20,505 bases of DNA from positions 1 through 20,505 of the IMG/VR virus record IMGVR_UViG_3300030098_004834; one strand, written 5' to 3'. Positions 8,182 to 14,800 of the stretch are shown one piece after another. Position 1 is the first letter of the stretch, and each line of letters starts with the position of its first letter. Under the pieces are notes generated by a model. The model saw only the letters and a program-made list of their open reading frames with translations, was not told where the DNA came from and did not search any database. This stretch comes from a virus. The position numbers and the translations under genes were made by a program.

Positions 8182-9621
8182 CCAGTCTCTAGCATCCTCA
8201 CCAAGCACCTGACTCGCTATGTCTATCTTTGCCCGCAGTGCGGTCAGTATCTTTTCATCTATGGTATCGGGAGAAACTAGGTCAATGTATGTCACCTTGT
8301 TTGGTTGACCTATGCGGTGCGCTCGGTCTTCAGACTGTAGCCGTATCTCCAAGTCGTAAGAGTTACTGTAATAGATAACGGTGGTAGCCGCCGTCAAAGT
8401 AATTCCGTAACCACCGGTCTTTGGTTGACCCACAAAGAAGCGTAGAGGATCTGACTTATTCTGAAACCTATGCACGATATCCTGTCGCTCTTCTTGTGGT
8501 GTACCACCATAATAAGTTGCGACCGCTTCGGGCCCAAAGCGGCCGCGCAAGGCATCAGCAATACGTTGAATGTCGTGTGTATACGTCGCCCAAATTATCG
8601 CCTTACCTTGAACTTCATCAGACAGGTTCATGAGTTCATCAAGCCGGTAGCTTTTAATCTCCTGCATCTCGCCCTCGTCTGGCTGCAAAAACCCGCAGCA
8701 AATCTGTTGCAATCGCATGATCTGTGTCAGAACACTTGTCGTCGTAGCAAGATCCCCACTGTCCATTTGTGCAAGTGCCAACAGCTTCATCTGGTTGTAC
8801 ACGTTCGTCTGTTCGTGAGTCAGAGGAACGACGCGTTTGACGTAGACTTTATCTGGCAGATCCAGACATTCTTCCTTCAATACGCGGTTTGAAAACTCGT
8901 CTAGTTTGTTGGTTAGTTCTTCAAGGCGTTGGTAGCCCACAATTTGTTGAAAGCTACGGTGCCCCATGGTCCGGCGTTGGACTTGTGCATACCGTGCTTG
9001 GAAAGCAAAGTAGCTGTTAAAACCAAGCGCTCTGTCTTTGAGAAAGTCACACTGACTAAACAAATCCATCGGGCTCTTTGTAATAGGAGATCCTGTAAGT
9101 ATGCGACGATACAAAGATCTTTCTCTCAACGCCACAATGTTCTTGGTCCGCAGTGCTTTGCGGTTTTTGATCGTGGTGCTTTCATCGACAATCATCATGT
9201 TCTCAGGGTTTTGAAACAAAAAAGCTTTGGCCGCATCCAAACCCCGTTGCGAACTGAACGCTTCGACATTGATTACAAATATCTTAACGCCCTCAAACTT
9301 TTCGGTAATAAAATCCACAAGGTTTGTATCGTATCGTTTTGATTTGCCAGTCCGCCAAGACATGACTTTCTTTTCGATTCGGTCTGGAAAGTGTGTTTCA
9401 ATCTCACCCTTTGCCCAGTTGTCATACACGCCTTTTGGGGCCACAATCATGGCGGCGTTAATTTTACCAGCTTCAAAAAGCACGGCTATATTATCTATGG
9501 CTACCTTCGATTTTCCTGTCCCCATCTCCATAAAAAGAGCATAATACTCCGCGGCCCACGAATCTTCTAACGCCTTGCGTTGGTGGTCATACGGTCTGGT
9601 TTTGAACTCGAAGTTTAACAT
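8173..9621 (-). CDS. SNF2-type (SF2) DNA helicase/translocase
   Basis: 482 aa on the minus strand, starting at ATG 9621-9619 after a GGGGG-type ribosome site. All core SF2/SNF2 motifs are present: Walker A GTGKS (34-38), motif Ia around 57-75 (IVAPKGVYDNW), motif II DEST (146-149, in place of DEAH), motif III LTGSP (175-179), motif V (GGYGITLTAA) and motif VI QSEDRAHRIGQ (429-439), the last being a SNF2 hallmark. It is the minimal two-RecA-lobe form with no extra nuclease or methyltransferase domain. Phages use such enzymes as ATP-driven dsDNA translocases in replication, recombination or repair; the exact job is unknown. It is the only clear gene on this strand, divergent from the replication operon and convergent with the structural genes, so it is probably expressed early from its own promoter. 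Confidence 0.92.
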   Translation of the reverse strand: MLNFEFKTRPYDHQRKALEDSWAAEYYALFMEMGTGKSKVAIDNIAVLFEAGKINAAMIVAPKGVYDNWAKGEIETHFPDRIEKKVMSWRTGKSKRYDTNLVDFITEKFEGVKIFVINVEAFSSQRGLDAAKAFLFQNPENMMIVDESTTIKNRKALRTKNIVALRERSLYRRILTGSPITKSPMDLFSQCDFLKDRALGFNSYFAFQARYAQVQRRTMGHRSFQQIVGYQRLEELTNKLDEFSNRVLKEECLDLPDKVYVKRVVPLTHEQTNVYNQMKLLALAQMDSGDLATTTSVLTQIMRLQQICCGFLQPDEGEMQEIKSYRLDELMNLSDEVQGKAIIWATYTHDIQRIADALRGRFGPEAVATYYGGTPQEERQDIVHRFQNKSDPLRFFVGQPKTGGYGITLTAATTVIYYSNSYDLEIRLQSEDRAHRIGQPNKVTYIDLVSPDTIDEKILTALRAKIDIASQVLGEDARDWLA

Positions 9622-9644
9622 TTTGCCCCCTGCGAATTTTTTTG

Positions 9645-9672
9645 TTGACTTTCTAAGCGTATAAGATATTAT
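9645..9672 (+). promoter_or_regulatory. Sigma70-like promoter of the replication operon
   Basis: TTGACT (9645-9650), a 16-bp spacer and TATTAT (9667-9672), each one base from consensus. Transcription would start near 9679 and give a leader of about 47 nt before the ATG at 9726. It interleaves with the minus-strand promoter described separately. Confidence 0.65.
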
Positions 9673-9685
9673 CCGTTTTTGTCAA
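9658..9685 (-). promoter_or_regulatory. Sigma70-like promoter of the SNF2 helicase gene
   Basis: On the minus strand a perfect TTGACA (complement of 9680-9685) is followed after 16 bp by TATACG (complement of 9658-9663, 4 of 6 matches). The start would be near 9651, about 30 nt before the helicase ATG. The two boxes lie across the -10 box and start region of the plus-strand promoter, so both cannot be occupied at once. Confidence 0.5.
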
Positions 9686-9702
9686 GGCCCGAAAGGTGCC
9701 TT
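9684..9702 (+). promoter_or_regulatory. 5' leader hairpin with GAAA tetraloop
   Basis: AAGGCCC (9684-9690), loop GAAA (9691-9694) and GGTGCCTT (9695-9702) form a 7-bp stem with one bulged T (9697) capped by a GNRA tetraloop. It would lie a few bases from the predicted 5' end of the replication mRNA, a placement that often protects against decay. It ends well before the Shine-Dalgarno at 9714-9719 and has no U tract, so it is not a terminator. Confidence 0.5.
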
Positions 9703-9725
9703 CTAATCGCGAAAGGAGAAAAACG

Positions 9726-10304
9726 ATGAACGACAGTATCTTCAAACAGCTTGAAGAAGACTTTGAAGAAACCTTATCTTCCGTCAATAAAGTCGATCAA
9801 GGTGGTCTAACAAGTTTAGCATCACTGGCTCGAAAAATACAAGAGGAAGAAAAGAACATTGCCACTTTAGAAGAAACTCTCAAAGAGGCAAAGAAGAAGC
9901 TTCTCAAACTAACTGACGAAGACATGCCTGCTGTGATGCAAGAAGTAGGTATGAACAAGTTCGAACTGGATGACGGTTCGACTGTTGAAGTCAAACCAAC
10001 CTACGGGGCTTCTATCCTCGTAGACAATCGACCTCAAGCTTATGAGTGGCTACGGGAGAACGGTTATGATGACATTATCAAGAACAATGTCATATGCTCG
10101 TTCGGGCGTGGTGAGGACGATAAAGCGTCAGCCTTCAAAGCCTTTGCTGCTAAAGAAGGTTATGTCGCAAATCAAAAAACCGAAATACATTCGCAGACGT
10201 TACGAGCTTTTGTAAAAGAGCGAGTGGAAGCAGGTGATGCGTTTCCAATGGAATTATTTGGAGCGTGGGTAGGTCAACGCGCAGTTATTAAGAGAGGAAA
10301 GTAA
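9726..10304 (+). CDS. Conserved phage protein with N-terminal coiled coil, first gene of the replication operon
   Basis: 192 aa. ATG 9726 is chosen over an upstream GTG (9696) because AGGAGA (9714-9719) sits 6 nt before it and the GTG lies inside the leader hairpin. Residues about 30-65 are Glu/Lys-rich and predicted coiled coil (LARKIQEEEKNIATLEETLKE). The rest is an alpha/beta domain, with MNKFELDDGSTVEVKP near the middle and a C-terminal FGAWVGQRAVIKRGK. The tail resembles uncharacterised proteins I recall next to ssDNA-binding proteins in phage replication clusters, but I cannot name a family. It lies one base upstream of the SSB-like gene and shares its transcript, so a replication or DNA-binding role is likely. 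No catalytic motif is visible. Confidence 0.8.
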   Translation: MNDSIFKQLEEDFEETLSSVNKVDQGGLTSLASLARKIQEEEKNIATLEETLKEAKKKLLKLTDEDMPAVMQEVGMNKFELDDGSTVEVKPTYGASILVDNRPQAYEWLRENGYDDIIKNNVICSFGRGEDDKASAFKAFAAKEGYVANQKTEIHSQTLRAFVKERVEAGDAFPMELFGAWVGQRAVIKRGK

Positions 10305-10305
10305 A

Positions 10306-11085
10306 ATGGCTGACAATAAAGCAGTTGCAAAAAAGCAATCATCAAACGTAGTTGAGTTTGACATGTCTGTTATAGAAGCAGACGCCAGTGTTGGATTTGA
10401 AAACATTGGTCAGGAAGACTTAGCACTTCCGTTTTTAAAAGTGTTGTCTGGTAACGATCCTGTTCTGGATGACCGTAACTTCAAAGGCCGTAAGGGGGAT
10501 ATTTACAATACGGTCACCGGAGAATGTTTTGACGGCGAGAAGGGTATTAAAGTTATACCGTGTGCCTATCAACGTCGATTTATTCAATGGGCACCACGAG
10601 GACAGGGTAGCGGCGCTCCGGTTGCAATGTTCTCACCAGATGAAGAGCGTCCGGAAACAGAGCGTTCGCCTGACGACAACAAAGATTACGTCAAGGGCGG
10701 TGAAGGCGATTACATCGAAGAAACGCATCAGCACTTTGTGTTGCTTGTAAATGACGATGGTGCGGCCGAAACTGCCCTGATTGCTATGAAATCTACGCAG
10801 CTTAAAAAGTCTCGTAAATGGAACAGCATGATGATGAGCAGACAAATACAAGGTAAGAACGGACCGTTTACTCCGCCACGCTTTGGGTTTGTTTACAACC
10901 TCAAGACTACCTTTGAGGAGAATAGCAAAGGCTCATGGCATGGTTGGGAAATGTCCGTCGAAGGACCTACTCCAAATCTTGATCTCTATAATCGAGCCAA
11001 GGAGTTCGCAAGTAGCATTACAGCGGGTGACGTTGTTGTCAAACATACGAACGATGAAGCGGGTGGTAAAGAAGCACCGTTCTAA
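10306..11085 (+). CDS. Putative phage ssDNA-binding protein
   Basis: 259 aa, ATG one base after the preceding stop with AGAGGAAAG as ribosome site. The protein opens with a polar basic stretch, then a beta-rich core: LALPFLKVLSG, GEKGIKVIPCAYQRRFIQWAP, HFVLLVNDDG and an aromatic-rich region near residues 180-225. The C-terminal part ends in GGKEAPF. Acidic tails ending in Pro-Phe are how SSB and T7 gp2.5-type proteins recruit replication partners, and this one is mildly acidic (NDEAGGKEAPF). The neighbouring primase ends in the same EAPF. Position between an unknown replication protein and the primase supports an SSB role. No OB-fold signature is certain, so function is inferred from context, aromatic content and the tail. 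Confidence 0.6.
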   Translation: MADNKAVAKKQSSNVVEFDMSVIEADASVGFENIGQEDLALPFLKVLSGNDPVLDDRNFKGRKGDIYNTVTGECFDGEKGIKVIPCAYQRRFIQWAPRGQGSGAPVAMFSPDEERPETERSPDDNKDYVKGGEGDYIEETHQHFVLLVNDDGAAETALIAMKSTQLKKSRKWNSMMMSRQIQGKNGPFTPPRFGFVYNLKTTFEENSKGSWHGWEMSVEGPTPNLDLYNRAKEFASSITAGDVVVKHTNDEAGGKEAPF

Positions 11086-11092
11086 TCATCAC

Positions 11093-11116
11093 GCGGCGGA
11101 GCACTAGCTCCGTCGC
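11093..11116 (+). promoter_or_regulatory. Intergenic hairpin between SSB-like gene and primase
   Basis: GCGGCGGAGC (11093-11102), loop ACTA, GCTCCGTCGC (11107-11116) make a 10-bp stem with one G-U pair, 8 bases after the SSB-like stop. No U run follows, so it is not a canonical terminator. It may be an mRNA processing or stability element that sets SSB above primase expression. Confidence 0.5.
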
Positions 11117-11134
11117 TCTCGTATGGGGGCAGTA

Positions 11135-12673
11135 ATGGAAATCGAGAAGTTTGCGTCCATATTCGATGGGCTGAAGGAAGCTTATGGCTACTTCAAAATA
11201 GAAAAGACCGGTGCGAATGGTAAGGCTCAAGGTAAAGCGGGGGTTACACGTGAGCCACGGACCAAAGAGCTTTGGGAAAACCATTTGCTTGGCAACAGTA
11301 TGGGCATTGGTATCATACCAATTAATGAAGACAATTGTTGCAAATGGGGTTGTATAGACATTGATCAGTATCCTTTGGACCACAAAGTTTTGGTGCAAAA
11401 GATACGCAAGTTAAAACTACCACTGGTAGTGTGTCGCTCCAAATCAGGCGGAGCGCACTGCTTTTTGTTTGCCACCGAGTGGGTAGAAGCACGAGACATG
11501 CAGAAAGCACTGCAACACATGTCCTCGGCATTAGGATATGGAGAAAGTGAAATATTTCCAAAGCAAGTTAAATTGCATTTGGACAGAGGCGACGTAGGTA
11601 ACTTTTTAAACTTACCGTACTACGACGCAGAGAATGGATTACGGTATGCTTTTCTTGATGACGGCACATCAGCGTCGATAGACGAGTTTTACGAACTGCA
11701 CGACAAGTACAAGCAAACGCCGGAAGAAGTGGTCAAGTTACAGGTTGTAGGAAATAAAGAGACAGATTTACTTAATGACGGCCCACCGTGTTTACAAATA
11801 CTTTGTAAGGCAAAAATTAGTGAGGGTGGAAGAAATAACGGTTTGTTCAACATTGGTGTTTATTTACGCAAGGCATACCCGGACAGTTGGGAGTCGGAGA
11901 TACTGAAATACAATATGGATTTTTTATCGCCGCCCTTACCCCTGCCAGAGGTAAATGTGGTAGCCAAGCAAGTGGAGCGCAAAGACTACGCGTACAAATG
12001 TTCAGACGCTCCAATCAACGCGCACTGCAACAAGGATCTGTGCCGTACCCGTAAATTCGGCATAGGAGCGGCTGTAGCAGGGGCTACAATCGCGAACCTA
12101 CGCAAGTACAACTCAGTACCGCCTGTGTGGTTTATGGATGTTAACGGAGAGCCTCTGGAGCTAGACACGGAAGCGTTGATGAACCAGATGCAGTTTCAGA
12201 AAGCTTGCATGGAACAATTAAACTTCATGCCACGGTCCATGGCGAAGCAACAATGGGAAAGTCGGATTAGTACATTGCTTACAGAAATGAAAGATAACGA
12301 AAGCGCAATCATTGAGGTAGCACAAGACGCAAGCATCAGCGGTCAGTTCTACGACTACCTTGAAGAGTTCTGTCGTCATCAACAACAGGCACAAGACAAA
12401 GAAGAAATATTATTGCGTCGCCCTTGGACCGACGAAGATTCAGACATAACTTTCTTCAGATTAAAAGATTTTGAAGGGTTTCTTCGCAAAAACAAATTTT
12501 TCGAGTATAAATCCCATAAGATTGCTCAACGCCTTCGGGATATAAATGGCGAGAGTGTTGTTTTGAAAATTAAAGGGAGGGCTGTTAGAGTGTGGCAGAT
12601 ACCATCTTTTGAAAGTGCAGATATGGACTTTACAGTCCCACAGTTTGGATCACAAGGGGAGGCTCCGTTTTGA
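11135..12673 (+). CDS. Archaeo-eukaryotic-type (TOTE-like) DNA primase
   Basis: 512 aa from ATG 11135, preceded at 5 nt by GGGGG (11125-11129); an in-frame ATG at 11123 would add four residues. The AEP catalytic core is clear: WGCIDID (71-77, metal-binding D75 and D77), SKSGGAHCFLF (102-112, the Ser-x-His type motif with H108), EIFPKQ (139-144) and GNFLNLPYY (155-163). This order matches the primase domain described from TOTE conflict systems and found in many phages. A Cys/His cluster (C289, H297, C298, C303) followed by RTRKFGIGA looks like a small zinc-binding element. The C-terminal half is helical with no helicase motifs. It ends in SQGEAPF, shared with the SSB-like protein. It would synthesise primers for the family A polymerase encoded downstream. 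Confidence 0.85.
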   Translation: MEIEKFASIFDGLKEAYGYFKIEKTGANGKAQGKAGVTREPRTKELWENHLLGNSMGIGIIPINEDNCCKWGCIDIDQYPLDHKVLVQKIRKLKLPLVVCRSKSGGAHCFLFATEWVEARDMQKALQHMSSALGYGESEIFPKQVKLHLDRGDVGNFLNLPYYDAENGLRYAFLDDGTSASIDEFYELHDKYKQTPEEVVKLQVVGNKETDLLNDGPPCLQILCKAKISEGGRNNGLFNIGVYLRKAYPDSWESEILKYNMDFLSPPLPLPEVNVVAKQVERKDYAYKCSDAPINAHCNKDLCRTRKFGIGAAVAGATIANLRKYNSVPPVWFMDVNGEPLELDTEALMNQMQFQKACMEQLNFMPRSMAKQQWESRISTLLTEMKDNESAIIEVAQDASISGQFYDYLEEFCRHQQQAQDKEEILLRRPWTDEDSDITFFRLKDFEGFLRKNKFFEYKSHKIAQRLRDINGESVVLKIKGRAVRVWQIPSFESADMDFTVPQFGSQGEAPF

Positions 12674-12855
12674 ACCAAGAACGTAATCAGGAAATCGTGC
12701 GACTGATAGACAAACAACGCATGACCAAAACAGCCGTTGCAAAACGTTACAACGTCTCGAAACAACGTGTGCAACAAATATACAAACGGGAGAAAGCAAG
12801 AGATGTTGAGGATATTCGGACCGCCGGGGACAGGAAAAACAACGACGCTACTTAA
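12670..12855 (+). CDS. Small helix-turn-helix DNA-binding protein
   Basis: 61 aa, starting at TTG 12670, which overlaps the primase stop as TTGA. The start is supported by a strong AGGGGAGG (12655-12662) 7 nt upstream. Residues about 18-44 (MTKTAVAKRYNVSKQRVQQI) form a textbook HTH of the sigma region 4/Mor-like kind: helix, turn at YNVS, and recognition helix SKQRVQQIYKRE. The tail is basic and polar. Its last 53 nt overlap the helicase gene in another frame, so its C-terminus and the helicase Walker A region share DNA. It could be a transcription regulator of the phage or a replication accessory factor; the sequence alone does not decide. Confidence 0.7.
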   Translation: MNQERNQEIVRLIDKQRMTKTAVAKRYNVSKQRVQQIYKREKARDVEDIRTAGDRKNNDAT

Positions 12856-14320
12856 TATGGTGGACGATGCTCTGGCTAGTGGTGTACATCCGCACCGGAT
12901 AGCCTTTCTCGCTTTTACCAAGAAGGCCGCTACAGAGGCCAAGGAACGCGCCGCACAGAGGTTTAAGCTAGATCCTAAGAAAGACTTGATGTTTTTCCGT
13001 ACACTGCACTCACTGGCGCTTACAATGACTGACATACGCCCAGAGCAAGTTATGCAGTCTGAAAACTATAAGGAGTTGAGCAGGGCAATCGGCATCACCC
13101 TTAACGAAGCCAAGGTGGTAAATTTTGAGAACGACCTGACCGACATGGTTACAAACTCGGACCCCTTATTGGGTTTGATCAACCTTACGCGTTTGAAAAA
13201 ATCTGATCTACGCAAAGAATATAACAACAGTAACGTCGAAGAAGACTGGAACACGGTAAAATATGTGGACGAGTGCTTACGCGAATACAAAACAAAGTTG
13301 GGACTGTACGATTTTACAGACATGCTACAGGAGTTTGTAAATCAGTCCGCCAAGTATTGCCCAAAGTTTGACATATGCTTTCTGGACGAGGCGCAGGATT
13401 TGAGCGCATTACAGTGGGACATTGCTCATATACTAGATGACAACTCTGACCGTATGTATGCGGCCGGTGACGACGACCAAGCTATTTACAGATGGGCAGG
13501 GGCAGACGTAGACCAGTTCATCAACCTACCGGGCGGATCTGAAACGCTCAGTAAATCTTACCGCGTACCGCGTCAGGTTCATCAGGTAGCAGAAGGTGTG
13601 GTGCGTCGCATAACGAGGCGGTTTCCTAAAAGGTATGAACCCAAGGACGAGCCCGGAAATGTGACGCGGATTGATACTATCACTGGTCTGGACATGTCGC
13701 AAGGCACTTGGCTCATTTTATCGCAAGCCGGATACCAATTAAATCCAGTAGCCGCCGACCTACGATCTAGCGGTTATCTGTTCAACTATCGCGGCCACCG
13801 GTCCATATCCGAGAAGATAAGCGAAGCTGTCAACGGTTGGGAGCAAATGCGTCAGGGCAAAGAAATAACAGGTGACGTAGCCAGAAAGATTTACAGCTTT
13901 ATGTCAATCGGTGACCGAGTCAAAAGAGGGTTTAAAAAACTGCCCAGTCTACAAGATGACGATTTGGTAAGTATGGCTGACCTAACTGAGAAACATGGTT
14001 TGCTTGCTACCAACGGCATGCTCTGGTCCGAAGCAATGAACAAGCTGCCAGAGACAGACAGGGCATACATCACGGCTCTCTTACGGAGAAAAGAAAAGTT
14101 CAACGGCATACCTCGTATTACAGCGTCCACGATCCACGGTGCAAAAGGCGGCGAAGCAGAAAACGTTGTACTGTTTACCGACATTAGTCCGGCGGCTGAT
14201 GAAGAGATGCGCCGTAATCCAGACGACATGCACCGCGTATTCTATGTGGGCGTCACAAGAACGAAACAAAACCTCTACATTGTAGAGCCAGAAGACGTAT
14301 CAAGGAGTTATGACTTATGA
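12803..14320 (+). CDS. UvrD/Rep-like superfamily 1 DNA helicase
   Basis: 505 aa from ATG 12803, preceded by GGGAG (12788-12792). An earlier in-frame ATG (12737) is rejected because it only adds residues that shadow the HTH gene. Motifs: Walker A GPPGTGKTT (6-14), Ia FLAFTKKAATE (35-45), Ib RTLHSLA (66-72), motif II LDEAQD (194-199), motif III GDDDQAIYRWAGAD (222-235), motif IV/IVa around SKSYRVP, motif V STIHGAKGGE (442-451) and motif VI YVGVTRTKQ (481-489). These define the SF1A 3'-5' helicases, here with reduced 1B/2B subdomains (E. coli UvrD has 720 aa). With no DnaB-like or T7 gp4-like helicase visible, it may unwind the fork for the polymerase. Its stop overlaps the next ATG (ATGA). Confidence 0.92.
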   Translation: MLRIFGPPGTGKTTTLLNMVDDALASGVHPHRIAFLAFTKKAATEAKERAAQRFKLDPKKDLMFFRTLHSLALTMTDIRPEQVMQSENYKELSRAIGITLNEAKVVNFENDLTDMVTNSDPLLGLINLTRLKKSDLRKEYNNSNVEEDWNTVKYVDECLREYKTKLGLYDFTDMLQEFVNQSAKYCPKFDICFLDEAQDLSALQWDIAHILDDNSDRMYAAGDDDQAIYRWAGADVDQFINLPGGSETLSKSYRVPRQVHQVAEGVVRRITRRFPKRYEPKDEPGNVTRIDTITGLDMSQGTWLILSQAGYQLNPVAADLRSSGYLFNYRGHRSISEKISEAVNGWEQMRQGKEITGDVARKIYSFMSIGDRVKRGFKKLPSLQDDDLVSMADLTEKHGLLATNGMLWSEAMNKLPETDRAYITALLRRKEKFNGIPRITASTIHGAKGGEAENVVLFTDISPAADEEMRRNPDDMHRVFYVGVTRTKQNLYIVEPEDVSRSYDL

Positions 14321-14472
14321 AATGTTGGCATTGTAAAACTGAATTAATTTGGGGTGGAGACAACGATTGTGAAGATCACGAGGGTTTTCTTATGGAAACA
14401 AACCTAAGTTGTCCAAAATGTAAATGTTTGGTTTTGGTTTATTTACCGAGGGAGGAAATAGATGAAGCGTAA
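14317..14472 (+). CDS. Small zinc-ribbon phage protein
   Basis: 51 aa, ATG in the ATGA overlap with the helicase stop; AAGGAG (14302-14307) lies 9 nt upstream. It begins MKCWHCKTELIWGG and carries a second pair, CPKC (32-35), so C3, C6, C32 and C35 can form a zinc ribbon, with C18, H21 and C37 as further possible ligands. I recall closely similar short proteins (CWHC...LIWGG...TNLSCPKC) in replication regions of marine and rhizobial phages, all of unknown function. The 3' end overlaps the next gene by 11 bp, so it is tightly translationally coupled on both sides. Confidence 0.75.
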   Translation: MKCWHCKTELIWGGDNDCEDHEGFLMETNLSCPKCKCLVLVYLPREEIDEA

Positions 14473-14800
14473 GGAAGTATTAGAAGAAGCAGCAAAACTA
14501 ATTACCGGAGACAGAGCAGAACACTACGGTGATGCCTATGAAAACCACGCTCGTATTGCAGAAGGGTGGAATATAATAATAAGAGGGGCCATGATGTCCC
14601 ACGGATTGCTGACACCGGCCCACGTGGCTTTAATGATGGACTGGGTCAAGACAAGTAGACTATTAGAATCACTCGACCATGTAGACTCATGGATCGACAA
14701 GGCAGGATACACGGCCCTCGGAGCAGAACTGACGGGCTCAAGAAACGAGGAAATAAAAATTGACAGGTTTACAAATGGCTATGTTCGCCCCAAAAAGTGA
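14462..14800 (+). CDS. DUF6378-like small phage protein
   Basis: 112 aa, ATG 14462 with GGGAGGAAA (14450-14458) as ribosome site. The sequence has the features I associate with the DUF6378 family: an N-terminal AAKLITGDRAEHYGDAYENH, then LTPAHVALMMDWVKTSRL and HVDSWIDKAGYTALGAE. It is all-helical; the Asp/Glu/His arrangement (GDR...HYGDAYENH and DSWID) hints at a metal-dependent nucleotide-handling fold of the MazG/dUTPase-like kind, but that is speculation and no activity is established to my knowledge. Its location directly before the polymerase fits nucleotide-pool or replication support. The 3' end overlaps the polymerase start region by 26 bp or more. Confidence 0.75.
   Translation: MKRKEVLEEAAKLITGDRAEHYGDAYENHARIAEGWNIIIRGAMMSHGLLTPAHVALMMDWVKTSRLLESLDHVDSWIDKAGYTALGAELTGSRNEEIKIDRFTNGYVRPKK

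Noticed and set aside
8929-9342. A 137-codon plus-strand frame opposite the SNF2 gene
   Set aside because: The minus-strand helicase has all expected motifs; this frame shows none and has no upstream ribosome site.
12071-12086. Inverted repeat TGTAGC/GCTACA inside the primase gene
   Set aside because: It is short, within coding sequence and lacks a U tract; treated as incidental.
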